A DNA stretch of 64,000 bases from Roseivivax sp. THAF197b (GCF_009363255.1 NZ_CP045318.1:100001-164000); one strand, 5' to 3'; shown: positions 26,513 to 36,525, counted from the stretch's first letter. Translations and numbers: made by a program. The notes: generated by a model not told the origin, from the letters alone.

Positions 26513-27796
26513 TTATCCGTCGCGCAACCGCTCCAGAACCCGAAGCGATACGTATCCGTCGGGCCGCGCGCCGTCGGCTTTCTGGAAATCCCGCACGGCA
26601 GAGATGGTCAGAGGACCAATGCGCCCGTCGATCTTCTCCGGATCGAAGCCCGCGGCACGCAGCCGGGTCTGCAACTCGATCCGTTCATCGAAACTGAGCG
26701 CGCGATCCTGCCGCGGCCAATCCGCGGTCAGCGGCCCCGCGCCCCCGATCCGGTCGGCGAGGTGACCGACCGCGATCACATAGGCATCGGCGGTATTGTA
26801 CCGCTCCAGCACCTCGAAATTGTCGGAGATGAGGAAGGCCGCGCCATCGGCGCCCGCAGGCAGCAGTAGCGACAGAGGTGTCTCGTCGGGCATTTTGGCA
26901 CGGCCCACGGGCGTCACGCCCAGGCTGCGCCACTCGGCCAGGGTCATGGTGTTGTCGCGTCGCGCCTGCATGTAGTCAAAAGGCTGCGGCAGCAGGACCT
27001 CGATCCCCCAGGGCACGCCGGTTTGCCAGCCATGGTGGGCAAGGTAGGCCGCCGTCGAGGCAAGCGCGTCGCTCGGATCGTCCGACCAGATGTCGCGCCG
27101 CCCGTCGCCCGTATGATCGATGGCCAACTCCAGATATGAGCTCGGCATGAATTGCGTGTGCCCCATCGCGCCTGCCCAGGAGCCGCGCAGCTGATCGGGC
27201 GTCGTCTCTCCCGCCTCCAGAATTGCGAGGGCGGCCAGCACCTCCGCCTCGAAAAACTCCGCGCGGCGGCCCTCATAGGCGAGGGTGGCCAGCGCCGCGA
27301 GTGTCGGCGTGTTGCCGCGATAGCCGCCATAGGCGGATTCGAGCCCCCAGATCGCGGTCACGATCTCTGCAGGCACGCCGTATTCCGCCTCGATCCCCGC
27401 CAGCACGCTTTTCTGTGCGGCCAGCGCCTTGCGCCCGTTGGCGACGCGCGCATCCGACACGGCGGTATCGAGGTAATCCCAGATCGTCTTGGTGAATTCG
27501 TTCTGGTTGCGGTCCCGATCAACGATCTTGGGATCGAAGCGCGCGCCTGCGAAGGCCGCGTCAAAAGTCCGGTCCGAAATGCCCGCCGCGCGTGCCGTCG
27601 CCCGGAAATCGCGGATCCACCGCTCAAACCCGATCTGGGATAGGGTGGCCGGATCGGTCAGCGACACCGTGGATGTCGCCGCCAGGATAAGCGGACGCGC
27701 TTGCGGACGCGGCGCATCGAAGGGCGCGTCCGCGGCCAGCGGTCCGGCCAGCGTGAGAGCGGAAAGAAGGAAGCCGAAAGGGATGTGACTGCGCAT
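26513..27796 (-). CDS. lytic murein transglycosylase (MltB family) with peptidoglycan-binding domain
   Basis: 427 residues from the ATG at 27796, where a signal peptide begins (MRSHIPFGFLLSALTLAGPL). The MltB/GH103 core (about 45-340) carries the catalytic Glu in IWGLESAYGG, plus SWAGAMGHTQFMPSSY. A C-terminal PG_binding_1 domain (RLRAAGFDPEKIDGRIGPLT and on) binds the cell wall. It cuts peptidoglycan between MurNAc and GlcNAc to form 1,6-anhydro ends. The longer upstream frame is less likely because the signal peptide would be internal. Confidence 0.93.
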   Translation of the reverse strand: MRSHIPFGFLLSALTLAGPLAADAPFDAPRPQARPLILAATSTVSLTDPATLSQIGFERWIRDFRATARAAGISDRTFDAAFAGARFDPKIVDRDRNQNEFTKTIWDYLDTAVSDARVANGRKALAAQKSVLAGIEAEYGVPAEIVTAIWGLESAYGGYRGNTPTLAALATLAYEGRRAEFFEAEVLAALAILEAGETTPDQLRGSWAGAMGHTQFMPSSYLELAIDHTGDGRRDIWSDDPSDALASTAAYLAHHGWQTGVPWGIEVLLPQPFDYMQARRDNTMTLAEWRSLGVTPVGRAKMPDETPLSLLLPAGADGAAFLISDNFEVLERYNTADAYVIAVGHLADRIGGAGPLTADWPRQDRALSFDERIELQTRLRAAGFDPEKIDGRIGPLTISAVRDFQKADGARPDGYVSLRVLERLRDG

Positions 27797-27893
27797 GACC
27801 CACCTGTAAAGCGTGCTGCTCTTTTTTGCGCAGTCTACGCCAGTCGGGCCAAGCGGCAAAGCACGGCTTCGTGTCCGCGCGGAGCCTCGCCGA

Positions 27894-30188
27894 TCAGCGC
27901 TGACGGGACCGGCGGGCTTTGACCTTCGCGGTCTTGCCGTCCTTCTTCTTGGCGCGCGTGAGTTTGCGCTTGGGCGATGTGCCGGGCTTCTTGCGGCGTC
28001 CTCCGGGGCGTCCGCCCCCGCCTCGGCCGGAGCCTTGCGGCATCTCCCGATCCTCGAGCGTGATCAGCTCGAAGGCGATCCCGCCCGTGACGGGTGCGGC
28101 CTCCGTCAGCTTCACGGTGACGCGTTGGCCAAGCCCGATGACGGTGCCGGTCTCGGAGCCCATCAGCGTGCCTTCGTCGCGGTCGAAGTGGAAATATTCC
28201 GATCCGAGATTGCGCATCGGGATCAACCCGTCCGCGCCCGTCTCGTCGAGCTTCACGAAAACGCCGAACTTGGCGATCCCTGAGATGCGCCCGGTGAATT
28301 CCGCGCCCACGCGGTCCGACAGGAAGGCCGCGAGGTAGCGATCCGTCGTGTCCCGTTCCGCCACCATCGACCGGCGTTCCGTCTCGGAGATGTGCTGCGC
28401 GGTGGCGTCAAGCTTGTCGAGATCGGTCTCGGACAGCCCGTCATCCCCCCAGCCATGCGCGGTGATCAGCGCGCGGTGCACGATCAGGTCGGAATAGCGC
28501 CGGATGGGCGAGGTGAAATGCGCGTAGTTGCGCAGCGCGAGGCCGAAATGCCCGAAATTCTTGGGGCTGTAATAGGCCTGTGTCATGGCGCGCAGGGTCG
28601 AGAGGTTGATCAGCTCCGCCTCGTCCCGTCCCGCGGCCTGCGCCAGCAGCTGGTTGAGATGCGCGGTCTTCAGGACCTGCCCCTTGGCGAGCGTCAGGCC
28701 TGCCGCCTCGGCGGTGTCGCGCAGGGTGTCGAGCTTGTCGTCTGGCGGCTCCTCGTGCACGCGGAAGAGAAGCGGCGTGTTCTTGGCGCTCAGCGTCTCG
28801 GCGGCGGCGACATTGGCCAGCACCATGAATTCCTCGATCAGGCGATGGGCATCGAGGCGGTCGACGAAGTTCACGCTTTCCACATGGCCGTCCTCGGAAA
28901 GCTGGATGCGCCGCTCCGGCAGGTCGAGGTCGAGCGGTTGCCTGCGGTCCCGCGCGGCCCGCAACGCGGCGTAGGCCTCGTAGAGCGGGTCGATCACGTC
29001 CTCGACCAGGGGCGCGGTCTTGTCGCTTGGCGTGCCATCGCGGGCGGCCTGCACCTCCTGGTAGCTGAGGGCTGCCGAGGACAGCATCAGCCCGCGCATG
29101 AAGCGGTGGCTTTTCTTGTTGCCCTCGGCGTCGATCACCATCCGGACCGCGACGCAGGCGCGGGGCACGTTTTCGTGCAGCGAGCACAGATCGCCGGACA
29201 GACGGTCGGGCAGCATCGGCACGACGCGGTCAGGGAAATAGCTCGAATTGCCGCGTTTTCGGGCCTCGCGATCCAGCGCCGATCCGGGGCGGACGTAGTG
29301 CGCGACATCGGCGATGGCGACCCAGATGACGTAGCCGCCCTTGTTCTTCGGGTCGTCATCGGGTGCGACATAGACGGCGTCGTCCCGGTCACGGGCATCG
29401 GAGGGGTCGATGGTGATCAGGTCCATCTCGCGCAGGTCGACCCGGTCGCCAAGACCCGCGGGCGCCATGCGGTCGGCCTCGTGCATGACCTCGTCGGGGA
29501 AGGCGTCGGGAATGCCGTGCTGGTGGATCGCGATCAGCGACACGGCCCGCGGCTCCGACGGATCGCCGAGACGCGCGGTGATGCGCGCGCGGGGATTGCC
29601 CATGCGGCCCTTGGGGCCGATCTGTTCGGCCTCCACCAGCTCGCCGTCCTTGGCGCCCCCCGTGGCATCGGGCGCCACGCGCCATTCGCGGTCAGCCCCC
29701 TTGTCGATAGGTTTGATCGCGCCGCCTTCGGAGCCTGTCTTGAAGATCCCCACGACCTTGAGCGGATTGGCCCCGATCCGGCGGATGAGCCGCGCTTCGT
29801 AATGGTGATCGTCGGCCTTGACCTCTTGCAGCCGGGCGAGGATGCGATCCCCGGCGCCGAGGGCCGGATCGCTGTCGCGGGCGATGATCAGGATCTGCGG
29901 CTCCGCCCCGGTGCCTGCCCATTCCAGGGGCTTGGCAAAAAGATCGCCATCGTCGTTCGGCGCGCGCACTTCCAGCACGCTCACGGGGGGCAGGCGATCG
30001 GGATCGCGATATGTCTTCTTGCGCTTCTCCAGATGCCCTTCGGCTTCCAGCTCCTTGAGCAGTTTTTTCAGATCGATGCGCTGGGCACCCTTGATCCCGA
30101 AGGCCCGCGCAATGTCGCGCTTGGCCGTCTGGGTGGGGTTCTCGGAGATCCAGTCGAGGATTTCCGCCTTTGTGGGAAGCTTTGCCAT
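27894..30188 (-). CDS. rnr: ribonuclease R
   Basis: 764 residues. N-terminal winged-helix region (KAEILDWISENPTQTAKRDI), cold-shock domains, then the RNB nuclease core with the acidic site DARDRDDAVY near residues 265-275, an S1 domain (VGAEFTGRISGIAKFGVFVK) and a very basic tail (GRRKKPGTSPKRKLTRAKKK). It is a 3'-5' exoribonuclease that degrades structured RNA, including defective rRNA and tRNA. The ATG at 30188 is preferred to a GTG at 30197. Degradation of fragments from the interrupted 23S is a plausible use but not shown. Confidence 0.96.
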   Translation of the reverse strand: MAKLPTKAEILDWISENPTQTAKRDIARAFGIKGAQRIDLKKLLKELEAEGHLEKRKKTYRDPDRLPPVSVLEVRAPNDDGDLFAKPLEWAGTGAEPQILIIARDSDPALGAGDRILARLQEVKADDHHYEARLIRRIGANPLKVVGIFKTGSEGGAIKPIDKGADREWRVAPDATGGAKDGELVEAEQIGPKGRMGNPRARITARLGDPSEPRAVSLIAIHQHGIPDAFPDEVMHEADRMAPAGLGDRVDLREMDLITIDPSDARDRDDAVYVAPDDDPKNKGGYVIWVAIADVAHYVRPGSALDREARKRGNSSYFPDRVVPMLPDRLSGDLCSLHENVPRACVAVRMVIDAEGNKKSHRFMRGLMLSSAALSYQEVQAARDGTPSDKTAPLVEDVIDPLYEAYAALRAARDRRQPLDLDLPERRIQLSEDGHVESVNFVDRLDAHRLIEEFMVLANVAAAETLSAKNTPLLFRVHEEPPDDKLDTLRDTAEAAGLTLAKGQVLKTAHLNQLLAQAAGRDEAELINLSTLRAMTQAYYSPKNFGHFGLALRNYAHFTSPIRRYSDLIVHRALITAHGWGDDGLSETDLDKLDATAQHISETERRSMVAERDTTDRYLAAFLSDRVGAEFTGRISGIAKFGVFVKLDETGADGLIPMRNLGSEYFHFDRDEGTLMGSETGTVIGLGQRVTVKLTEAAPVTGGIAFELITLEDREMPQGSGRGGGGRPGGRRKKPGTSPKRKLTRAKKKDGKTAKVKARRSRQR

Positions 30189-30229
30189 ATCGCGCACGTA
30201 GCACGCGGGCCGGGCTCCGTCACGCGGGA

Positions 30230-30649
30230 TCAGGGCGCGCGGCGCATCATCCGGTGAGGCACGCCTTCGTCGTCATAGACGGGACCGTAGGCCGTGAAGC
30301 CGAGGCCCTCGTAGAAGGGCATGGCGCGGACCTGCGCGCCAAGCGCCACGATGCCCACCTCTCGTGCGGCGTAATGCGCAAGACCCGCGTGCACGAGCGC
30401 GGCCCCGATGCCCCGGCCGCGCCCTTCGGGCAGAACGCAGATGCGCCCGATCCGGCCCTCGCCCCCGTCCATGTACAGCCGCGCGCAGCCGATGGGCCTG
30501 GAGCCGTCGGAGGCCAGAAGATGGGTTGCCGTCGCATCGAGCGCGTCGAACTCGGAGGCCTCGGTGAAGCCCTGCTCGTGCACGAAGACCGCCATGCGCA
30601 GCGCGCGGACAGGCGCGAAGTCCGGGGCTTCGGAGATGGTGACGCTCAT
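30230..30649 (-). CDS. GNAT family N-acetyltransferase
   Basis: 139 residues with the acetyl-CoA-binding motif [14 protein letters not shown] (RGxGxG type) near residues 72-85, and [21 protein letters not shown] at the end. The opening [13 protein letters not shown] is typical of ElaA-like small acetyltransferases. Substrate unknown. Its start overlaps the dapE stop by ATGA, so it is made with DapE. It lies 41 nt upstream of rnr, which may be in the same transcript. Confidence 0.88.
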   Translation of the reverse strand: MSVTISEAPDFAPVRALRMAVFVHEQGFTEASEFDALDATATHLLASDGSRPIGCARLYMDGGEGRIGRICVLPEGRGRGIGAALVHAGLAHYAAREVGIVALGAQVRAMPFYEGLGFTAYGPVYDDEGVPHRMMRRAP

Positions 30650-31788
30650 GCGAAAAAATCGCGCAGGATACGGGAATAGATCGCCTTGAGCTGGTGGATC
30701 TGCGCGACCGAAACGCGTTCATCGACCTGGTGCATCGTCTCCCCCACGAGGCCGAATTCCACCACCGGGCAATGATCGCGCACGAAGCGCGCATCCGACG
30801 TGCCGCCCGAGGTCGACAGGACAGGCGCGATGCCGGTCTCTGCCTCGACTGCGCGGGCCACCAGATCCGACAGGGGGCCGGGCGGCGTCAGGAAGGCCTC
30901 GCCCGATATCTTGATCTCCATCTCGGTCACCGTGCCGAACGCGGCATCGACCTTGGCGGCCTCCGCCCGCAGCCAGTCCGACAGCGCGGCGCCGGTATGC
31001 GTGTCGTTGAAGCGGATGTTCAGCAGGCCACGCGCCTCGGCGGGGATCACGTTTGTCGCGGGATTGCCCACATCCATGCTGACGACCTGCAGCGAAGAGG
31101 CGTCGAAGTGATCGGTGCCTCGGTCCAGCTCATGCGTGGCCAACCCGTCCAGAAGCCGCAACAGCGCATGGCAGGGGTTCTTCGCACGATGCGGATAGGC
31201 TGCGTGCCCCTGAACGCCCCGCGTGGTGATCCAGGCCGACATGGAGCCGCGCCGCCCGATCTTCATCATCTCGCCCATGCGGGACGGGCAGGTGGGCTCG
31301 CCCACGAGGCAGACATCCATCGCCTCGCCCTGATTGGCCATCCAGTCGAGCAGCGCGCGCGTCCCGTCGAGCGCGGGGCCTTCCTCATCGCCGGTGATGG
31401 CGAGGATCAGCGCGCCATCGGGCGGGGTATCCTTGACGAAATCCATGGCGGCGGCGGCAAAGGCCGCGACCCCCGACTTCATGTCCGTGGCGCCGCGCCC
31501 CCAGAGCTGGCCGTCCTTTTCTTCCGCGCCGAACGGGTCGACCGACCAATCGGCGAGATTGCCCAAGGGCACCACGTCGGTATGTCCGTTGAAGCCGAAG
31601 GTCCGGGCATGGCCCTTGTCGCCCCAGCGCGCGAACAGATTGGAGACCTCACCGCGATCGGCGCGCATGCAGGTGAAGCCCGCCGCGCTCAGATGGTTTT
31701 CCAAGAGGGCAAGCGCGCCGCCTTCCTCGGGCGTGACGGAGGGGCAGCGGATCAGATCGGCGGTCAGACGAACGGGATCGACGGTCAT
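30646..31788 (-). CDS. dapE: succinyl-diaminopimelate desuccinylase
   Basis: 380 residues, M20 metallohydrolase family. It makes LL-diaminopimelate and succinate in lysine and peptidoglycan synthesis. Metal ligands lie in [28 protein letters not shown] and [20 protein letters not shown] is a DapE signature. The ATG at 31788 opens the domain ([20 protein letters not shown]). With dapD at 37.3 kb and asd at 38.5 kb, three steps of the succinylase route are present in the window but in separate units. Confidence 0.95.
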   Translation of the reverse strand: MTVDPVRLTADLIRCPSVTPEEGGALALLENHLSAAGFTCMRADRGEVSNLFARWGDKGHARTFGFNGHTDVVPLGNLADWSVDPFGAEEKDGQLWGRGATDMKSGVAAFAAAAMDFVKDTPPDGALILAITGDEEGPALDGTRALLDWMANQGEAMDVCLVGEPTCPSRMGEMMKIGRRGSMSAWITTRGVQGHAAYPHRAKNPCHALLRLLDGLATHELDRGTDHFDASSLQVVSMDVGNPATNVIPAEARGLLNIRFNDTHTGAALSDWLRAEAAKVDAAFGTVTEMEIKISGEAFLTPPGPLSDLVARAVEAETGIAPVLSTSGGTSDARFVRDHCPVVEFGLVGETMHQVDERVSVAQIHQLKAIYSRILRDFFA

Positions 31789-32036
31789 GGCAACTCCAGT
31801 CGCGAGGATGTGGCGCGTTTGCCGCAATTCGATGACGGAAATGCGGCGGTGGTCGTAATTCCTTAACCATTTCAAGGCGCGCGCGGCTAGTGTCTGGAAA
31901 AAATAACACGTCCGAGGCAGGGCAGCTTTTTCAGTTTCGTATCCGATCCCGGTGTGGCGTCAGGCCGCGCGGTGGATCGCGTACCTTTTGCGTGGTGGAT
32001 CAGCCCCAGCCATCGGCCCGTTGAGGCAGATGAGAC

Positions 32037-33608
32037 ATGGTACGCGCGCGCGAACTTCCCATTGATGAAGGCGCATCGGCCACGGAGATGGCGCAGACCA
32101 TCTTCGCCGACGATGTGACCATCGTGGGCGCCAGCTATTCGGGCGATTCCGATGGCTCCGGCGTCTATTCGAACGGCGACGCATTGATGCCGGGCGTGGC
32201 GCCCGGTGATACCGGCGTGATCCTGTCGACCGGCGATGTGGATGATGTCACCAACTCTCGCGGCTCCTCCAACCAGCGAACGAACACCTCGACCAATACC
32301 AGCGGCGAGAACAACAATCCCGATTTCAACGCCGCAGCGGGGGCTGCGACCTATGACGCGGCCTATCTCGACGTGGATCTGATCCCCGAGGGGGATTACC
32401 TGACATTCGATTTCGTCTTCCTGTCGGAGGAATTCCCCGAATACGAGACGGGCATCTATCAGGATTTCGTCGGCGTCTGGATCAATGGCGAATTGGTGCC
32501 CCTGAGCATCGGCGACGGGGATATCGACCCCAACAACCTCAACTCCCAGTCGAACGCCAACCTCTACATCGACAACACCTCCGACCAGTACAACACGGAG
32601 ATGGACGGCTTCACCGTCACGATGTCCGTCGTGATCCCGGTCGAGGCCGGAGAGGTGAATTCCCTGCGCATCGGCATCGCCGATGTCAGCGATTCCAATT
32701 ACGACTCGACGATCATGATCGCTGCAGGCTCTGGCACCACCAAGCTGGTGGCGTTCGACGATGTGGTGCAGCTTGAGCCGGGCGGAAGCCGGACATTCGA
32801 CGTGCTGGCGAACGATATCGACAGCACCAATGGCGCGCTCTTTGTCACGCATATCAACGGGATCGCCGTGTCTGCGGGCGACAGCGTCACCCTGACGACC
32901 GGTCAGGTCATCACGCTGAACGCGGATGGCACCCTGAGCGCCGTGGGCGACACGGACGAAGAAACCGTCAATTTCACCTACCAGATCGAGAACAGCGCGG
33001 GCGACAGCGACACCGGCTTCATCACGATCAACCAGGTGCCCTGTTTCGTGGCGGGCACCGTGATCGACACCGAGAACGGACCGCGGCTGGTCGAGGATCT
33101 GAAACCCGGTGACATGATCCGCACCGCCGACGAGGGCTACCAGCCTTTGCGCTGGATCGGACAGCGCCAGGTCGAGGCAACCGGCAAACATGCCCCGATC
33201 GAGATTGCGGCCAACACCTTCGGCGCGCATCTGCGCCTCCAGGTCTCGCCCTTGCACCGCATCCTCGTTGAAGATGCCCGGGCGGAGCTGATGTTCGGCG
33301 AGGCGGCGGTGCTGGTCTCCGCGAAGTACCTCGTCAACGGGGACACTGTCTTCCCGGTCGAGGGCGGCTCGGTGACCTATGTTCACCTGCTTTTTGACCG
33401 CCACCAGATCGTCTTCGGCAATGGCCTGCCCTCGGAGAGTTTCCTGCCGGGGTCCATGATCACCTCGATCTTCGAACAGGAGGTCCTGGAGGAGATCTGC
33501 GCGCTGTTCCCGGATCTCGATCCCCGCACGGGGAACGGATATGGCGAGGCGGCGCGCCGCATTCTGCGAAATTACGAAGCCAGCGCCCTGTTCGAGCGGG
33601 CCGCATGA
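32037..33608 (+). CDS. choice-of-anchor L / Hint domain protein
   Basis: 523 residues, acidic, Asp- and Asn-rich. The N-terminal half (about 15-235) matches the choice-of-anchor L domain found in secreted adhesin-like proteins (DVDLIPEGDYLTFDFVFLSE). A cadherin/VCBS-like linker follows (FDVLANDID, about 240-330). A Hint (Hedgehog/intein) domain starts at Cys336 (CFVAGTVI) and includes SPLHRILV. Rhodobacterales carry many such proteins, likely exported without a classical signal and perhaps self-processed. Function unknown. The start has weak support (GAGG 14 nt upstream). It overlaps the next Hint gene by ATGA. Confidence 0.85.
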   Translation: MVRARELPIDEGASATEMAQTIFADDVTIVGASYSGDSDGSGVYSNGDALMPGVAPGDTGVILSTGDVDDVTNSRGSSNQRTNTSTNTSGENNNPDFNAAAGAATYDAAYLDVDLIPEGDYLTFDFVFLSEEFPEYETGIYQDFVGVWINGELVPLSIGDGDIDPNNLNSQSNANLYIDNTSDQYNTEMDGFTVTMSVVIPVEAGEVNSLRIGIADVSDSNYDSTIMIAAGSGTTKLVAFDDVVQLEPGGSRTFDVLANDIDSTNGALFVTHINGIAVSAGDSVTLTTGQVITLNADGTLSAVGDTDEETVNFTYQIENSAGDSDTGFITINQVPCFVAGTVIDTENGPRLVEDLKPGDMIRTADEGYQPLRWIGQRQVEATGKHAPIEIAANTFGAHLRLQVSPLHRILVEDARAELMFGEAAVLVSAKYLVNGDTVFPVEGGSVTYVHLLFDRHQIVFGNGLPSESFLPGSMITSIFEQEVLEEICALFPDLDPRTGNGYGEAARRILRNYEASALFERAA

Positions 33609-34678
33609 GCTGGATCGCGCTGTCGGGTCGGGACATCGAATGGACCTGCGAGGACACGTTTGGCGCGACGCCGGCCGACCGCCATGCCTTGCTGACGCGC
33701 GGCTCCATGGTGATCGAGACACGGCTTTCCCCCTATGGTCGTCCGCAGACGCTTTTGGGATATGAGCGCCGTCACCCGTGGTCGGGCCGGATTTCCTTGC
33801 AGGCAGTGCCCGGTGGCGGCGTCGTGGTCGTGCTGAACCAAGGCACGTCGCATTTTCACACCGTCATCCCGCCCGAAAGCGGTGCGCGCACCGAAACGCT
33901 GCGGCTGACACTGTCCTGGGATGCGCCCGCGCGCTGGGGGCGGCTCGTGGTGGAGCGGCCTGAAAGTTCGGGCTTCCGCATGATCGAGACGCCGCCGCCG
34001 CCGCCGCTGATGCTCGAAGACATCTTCACGATGATCCACCGCCCGCAGCTCTGCGAGCGGGACGCGGATGTGGTGTTCTTCGCGGTCTCGAACAAGATCG
34101 AGCCTGTGGGGCCGCAGCCGACCCTTGCCGCCAATTCGAGGATCACGACCGAAACCGGGCCCAAACGCGTCTCGGACATTCGGGAGGGCGATCTGGTGCG
34201 CACATTGGGCGGCGCTCTGCAGCCGGTCGTGAAAGTGGTCAAGCGCAACGTGCCGGCGCTGGGCTCCTTCCAGCCGGTGCGGCTGCGCGCGCCCTATCTG
34301 GGTCTCGTGCGCGATGTTCTCGTGGCGCCGCATCAGAGGCTGGTGATCGGCGGCTCGGAGGTGGAATACATCTTCGGGCATGAAACCGTTCTGATCCCCG
34401 CCGATGCGCTGGCAAACGGGTTTACCGGCCTGCGCGATACGAAACGCAGCTTCGTGCAATATTACCAATTGGTCCTGCCGCGCCATGACGCGCTGATGAT
34501 CGCGGGCGCCGCGTTCGAAAGCCTGTATCTCGGGCGGTTGAGACGCAAGCGCGATATGGTCCCGGCGACGCTTCTGGCCGACATGGACCCGCGCGTATTC
34601 CCCGAACATGTGCGCGCGGGCTATCAGGTCCTGCGCCCCTTCGAGGCTGTGACGCTGGCCGAAGCGCGGGCCGCCTGA
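33605..34678 (+). CDS. Hint-domain protein with Thr at the nucleophile position
   Basis: 357 residues. An N-terminal region of unknown fold (1-165) has a proline run (PPPPPP near 138-143). The Hint-like domain at about 170-310 contains GPKRVSDIREGDLVRT and VAPHQRL. By alignment with the preceding protein, the nucleophilic Cys (CFVAGT) is Thr173 here (TLAANS). Autoprocessing is therefore lost or uses Thr. The translational overlap suggests the two products act together, perhaps one as a partner or regulator of the other. Confidence 0.82.
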   Translation: MSWIALSGRDIEWTCEDTFGATPADRHALLTRGSMVIETRLSPYGRPQTLLGYERRHPWSGRISLQAVPGGGVVVVLNQGTSHFHTVIPPESGARTETLRLTLSWDAPARWGRLVVERPESSGFRMIETPPPPPLMLEDIFTMIHRPQLCERDADVVFFAVSNKIEPVGPQPTLAANSRITTETGPKRVSDIREGDLVRTLGGALQPVVKVVKRNVPALGSFQPVRLRAPYLGLVRDVLVAPHQRLVIGGSEVEYIFGHETVLIPADALANGFTGLRDTKRSFVQYYQLVLPRHDALMIAGAAFESLYLGRLRRKRDMVPATLLADMDPRVFPEHVRAGYQVLRPFEAVTLAEARAA

Positions 34679-34717
34679 GGCCTGATCCTATGCTCGGGTC
34701 GACGCGGTGGCGCGCCG

Positions 34718-35071
34718 TCAGCCCGGATGCGTCGGTTTGTCGAAATAGGGCGTGATCTGGGCCACGACGACGGAGTTTTCCTCAAGCGCGCGGGCCATCA
34801 ATGCTCGCTCCTCCGCCTCGATCTCGTGCCCGGCAGCGAGGCGCTCTTCCTCGGTGCCGTAGCCCGTGACATCGAGCGGGGCCATATCCGCCTGCTTGAG
34901 GATCGCCACCGTCTCGCGCACGGCCTCCGCCTCGTCCACGCCGGACGCATAGCACATGAGTGCAGCACCGGTCGCGCCGTCGGGCAGCCCGTCACCGGAT
35001 TTGCGGCCCAGTTCCACGACCAGCGTGTAGACCTTCTGTTTCGATTTGGGCTTGGCGTCGGGCTTTGTCAT
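34718..35071 (-). CDS. conserved-looking hypothetical protein
   Basis: 117 residues, soluble, with a basic N-terminus (KPDAKPKSKQK), a beta strand VYTLVVELG and an acidic helical C-terminal half (EIEAEERALMARALEENS). The layout YASGVDEAEAVRETVAILKQADMAPLDVTGYGT resembles a small alpha/beta domain. Function unknown. It lies 64 nt downstream of a stress membrane protein on the same strand and converges with the Hint pair. Confidence 0.65.
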   Translation of the reverse strand: MTKPDAKPKSKQKVYTLVVELGRKSGDGLPDGATGAALMCYASGVDEAEAVRETVAILKQADMAPLDVTGYGTEEERLAAGHEIEAEERALMARALEENSVVVAQITPYFDKPTHPG

Positions 35072-35135
35072 GGCGTCGTGCTTGCCGGTCCCGGTGGCGC
35101 CTTGTCAACACCATGCGTCACGCCCGTACCGCTGC

Positions 35136-35381
35136 CTAACGCCGGATTGCGCGCCAGCCGCCGATCAGGATGCAGGCCCCGATCAAGCCGACGACCAACT
35201 GCGACACCCACCATCCCGATGCCATGATGCCGAGGATGCCGAGAAGCCAATTGGCGACGATCGCGCCGACGATGCCGAGGATGATGTTCAGGAAGGGGCC
35301 GGTGTCGGCCTTCATGATCATGCTCGCAAACCAGCCCGCGAGACCACCCACGATGATCGATCCGAAAAATCCTAGTCCCAT
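35136..35381 (-). CDS. GlsB/YeaQ/YmgE family stress-response membrane protein
   Basis: 81 residues with three hydrophobic segments and the family blocks GFFGSIIVGGLAGWFAS, NIILGIVGAIVANWLLG and VGLIGACILIGGW. It belongs to the transglycosylase-associated protein family (PF04226), small inner-membrane proteins induced by stress. Strong AAGGAG 9 nt ahead of the ATG. Exact function unknown. Confidence 0.93.
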   Translation of the reverse strand: MGLGFFGSIIVGGLAGWFASMIMKADTGPFLNIILGIVGAIVANWLLGILGIMASGWWVSQLVVGLIGACILIGGWRAIRR

Positions 35382-35428
35382 GTCTTATCTCCTTTTCCAC
35401 AAAGCGCTGCGGTTTCCACGGCGCCGTT

Positions 35429-36457
35429 TCAGCCGAATAGTTCCGTGACCAGTGCGGTCGCGTAAATGGCCATCATCAGGACGCTTTCGATGCCGATCCG
35501 GCCCGGTCCCTCGCGTTGACGCAGGATCAGCCCGGCCAGCAGCACGGACGTCATCAGCAGGCCCGTGGCCAGCCAATAGGCATCGTTTGTGCCGATGGCG
35601 TGATAGAGCGAGCCGTCGCGATAGGCGACATCGCCCGCCACGAGGAAGAGCGTGTCGAAGGTGTTCCCGCCGATGATGCCGCCGACCGCCAGTTGCAGCG
35701 CGCCCCGGCGCACGGCCACCAATGTCGTGACGAATTCCGGAAGCGACGTGACCACGGCCGTGACAACAGCGCCCACCAGCGACGAGGACAGCCCGAAACG
35801 GGAAATGAAGACGCCCCCGGCCTGGCTTATGACCCAGCCGCCCATGCCCATGACGACCACAAGACCCATGAATTGCAGCGCGGGGCCGCGGGCGGATCGT
35901 TGTGCCTCGTCTCCGTCTTCCGGCGCATCGTCGCGCGTATCCGAGGTGCGCACCGGACGCCACATCGGATCCTCGCGCACGGAGGTCGCGAGCTTCACAC
36001 CGGCCAAATAGACCAGAAACAGCAGGACAGAGGCGGGATGCACGCCGAGATAGGACAATTCCGGCCCGGATAGCGCGCAAAGCGGGATGCTCAGCAGGAT
36101 GATCAGCATCACCGCCTGAAAGAGGTTCGCAGGCTCCGCCGCGGCATGTTCGAGATTGGCGCGTTTATGCAGCAGGTCGGCGATGGCCAAAAACAGCGTC
36201 TGCGCGGCGATGCCGCCCACCGCGTTCGAGAAGGCGTAGCTCGCATCCCCCGACGCCGCGGCGTTCACCGATACGACGACACCGGCAAGCGAGGTTGCCG
36301 CCCCGAGGATCAGGCCGCCCGCCATCGCCTCTCCCATCTGGGTGCGGTCGGCGATGATGTCGGCAAGCTGCGTGGCCTTGATCGACGCCACCACGACCGC
36401 GCTCGCAGCCAGGGCGAACACGGCGAAGAGGAACGGCGAAGAAAGGCTCGCTATCAT
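35429..36457 (-). CDS. CaCA-type sodium:calcium exchanger family membrane protein
   Basis: 342 residues in two five-helix halves joined by a hydrophilic loop (about 165-190, acidic). The second alpha repeat (VVTAVVTSLPEFVTTLVA, then GGNTFDTLFL) keeps the TSLPEF ion-site motif. The first repeat reads AATSLAGVVVSVNA and lacks the Pro-Glu pair, so ion binding may be altered. The start codon lies 2 nt after the T-run of a terminator hairpin and has no visible Shine-Dalgarno; an internal start cannot be excluded. Confidence 0.8.
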   Translation of the reverse strand: MIASLSSPFLFAVFALAASAVVVASIKATQLADIIADRTQMGEAMAGGLILGAATSLAGVVVSVNAAASGDASYAFSNAVGGIAAQTLFLAIADLLHKRANLEHAAAEPANLFQAVMLIILLSIPLCALSGPELSYLGVHPASVLLFLVYLAGVKLATSVREDPMWRPVRTSDTRDDAPEDGDEAQRSARGPALQFMGLVVVMGMGGWVISQAGGVFISRFGLSSSLVGAVVTAVVTSLPEFVTTLVAVRRGALQLAVGGIIGGNTFDTLFLVAGDVAYRDGSLYHAIGTNDAYWLATGLLMTSVLLAGLILRQREGPGRIGIESVLMMAIYATALVTELFG

Positions 36458-36458
36458 G

Positions 36459-36498
36459 AAAAAGGCCCGGCGGTGTCACTCGGAACAACCACCGGGCC
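36459..36498 (-). terminator. intrinsic terminator after dapD
   Basis: On the minus strand GGCCCGGTG pairs with CACCG-CCGGGCC (36464-36498), followed directly by TTTTT (36463-36459). It ends the dapD transcript. Its T-run lies just 5'-adjacent to the ATG of the next gene (36457). Confidence 0.75.
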
Positions 36499-36525
36499 GC
36501 ATTTTTGTTTCCGGCAAGGTCGAAA

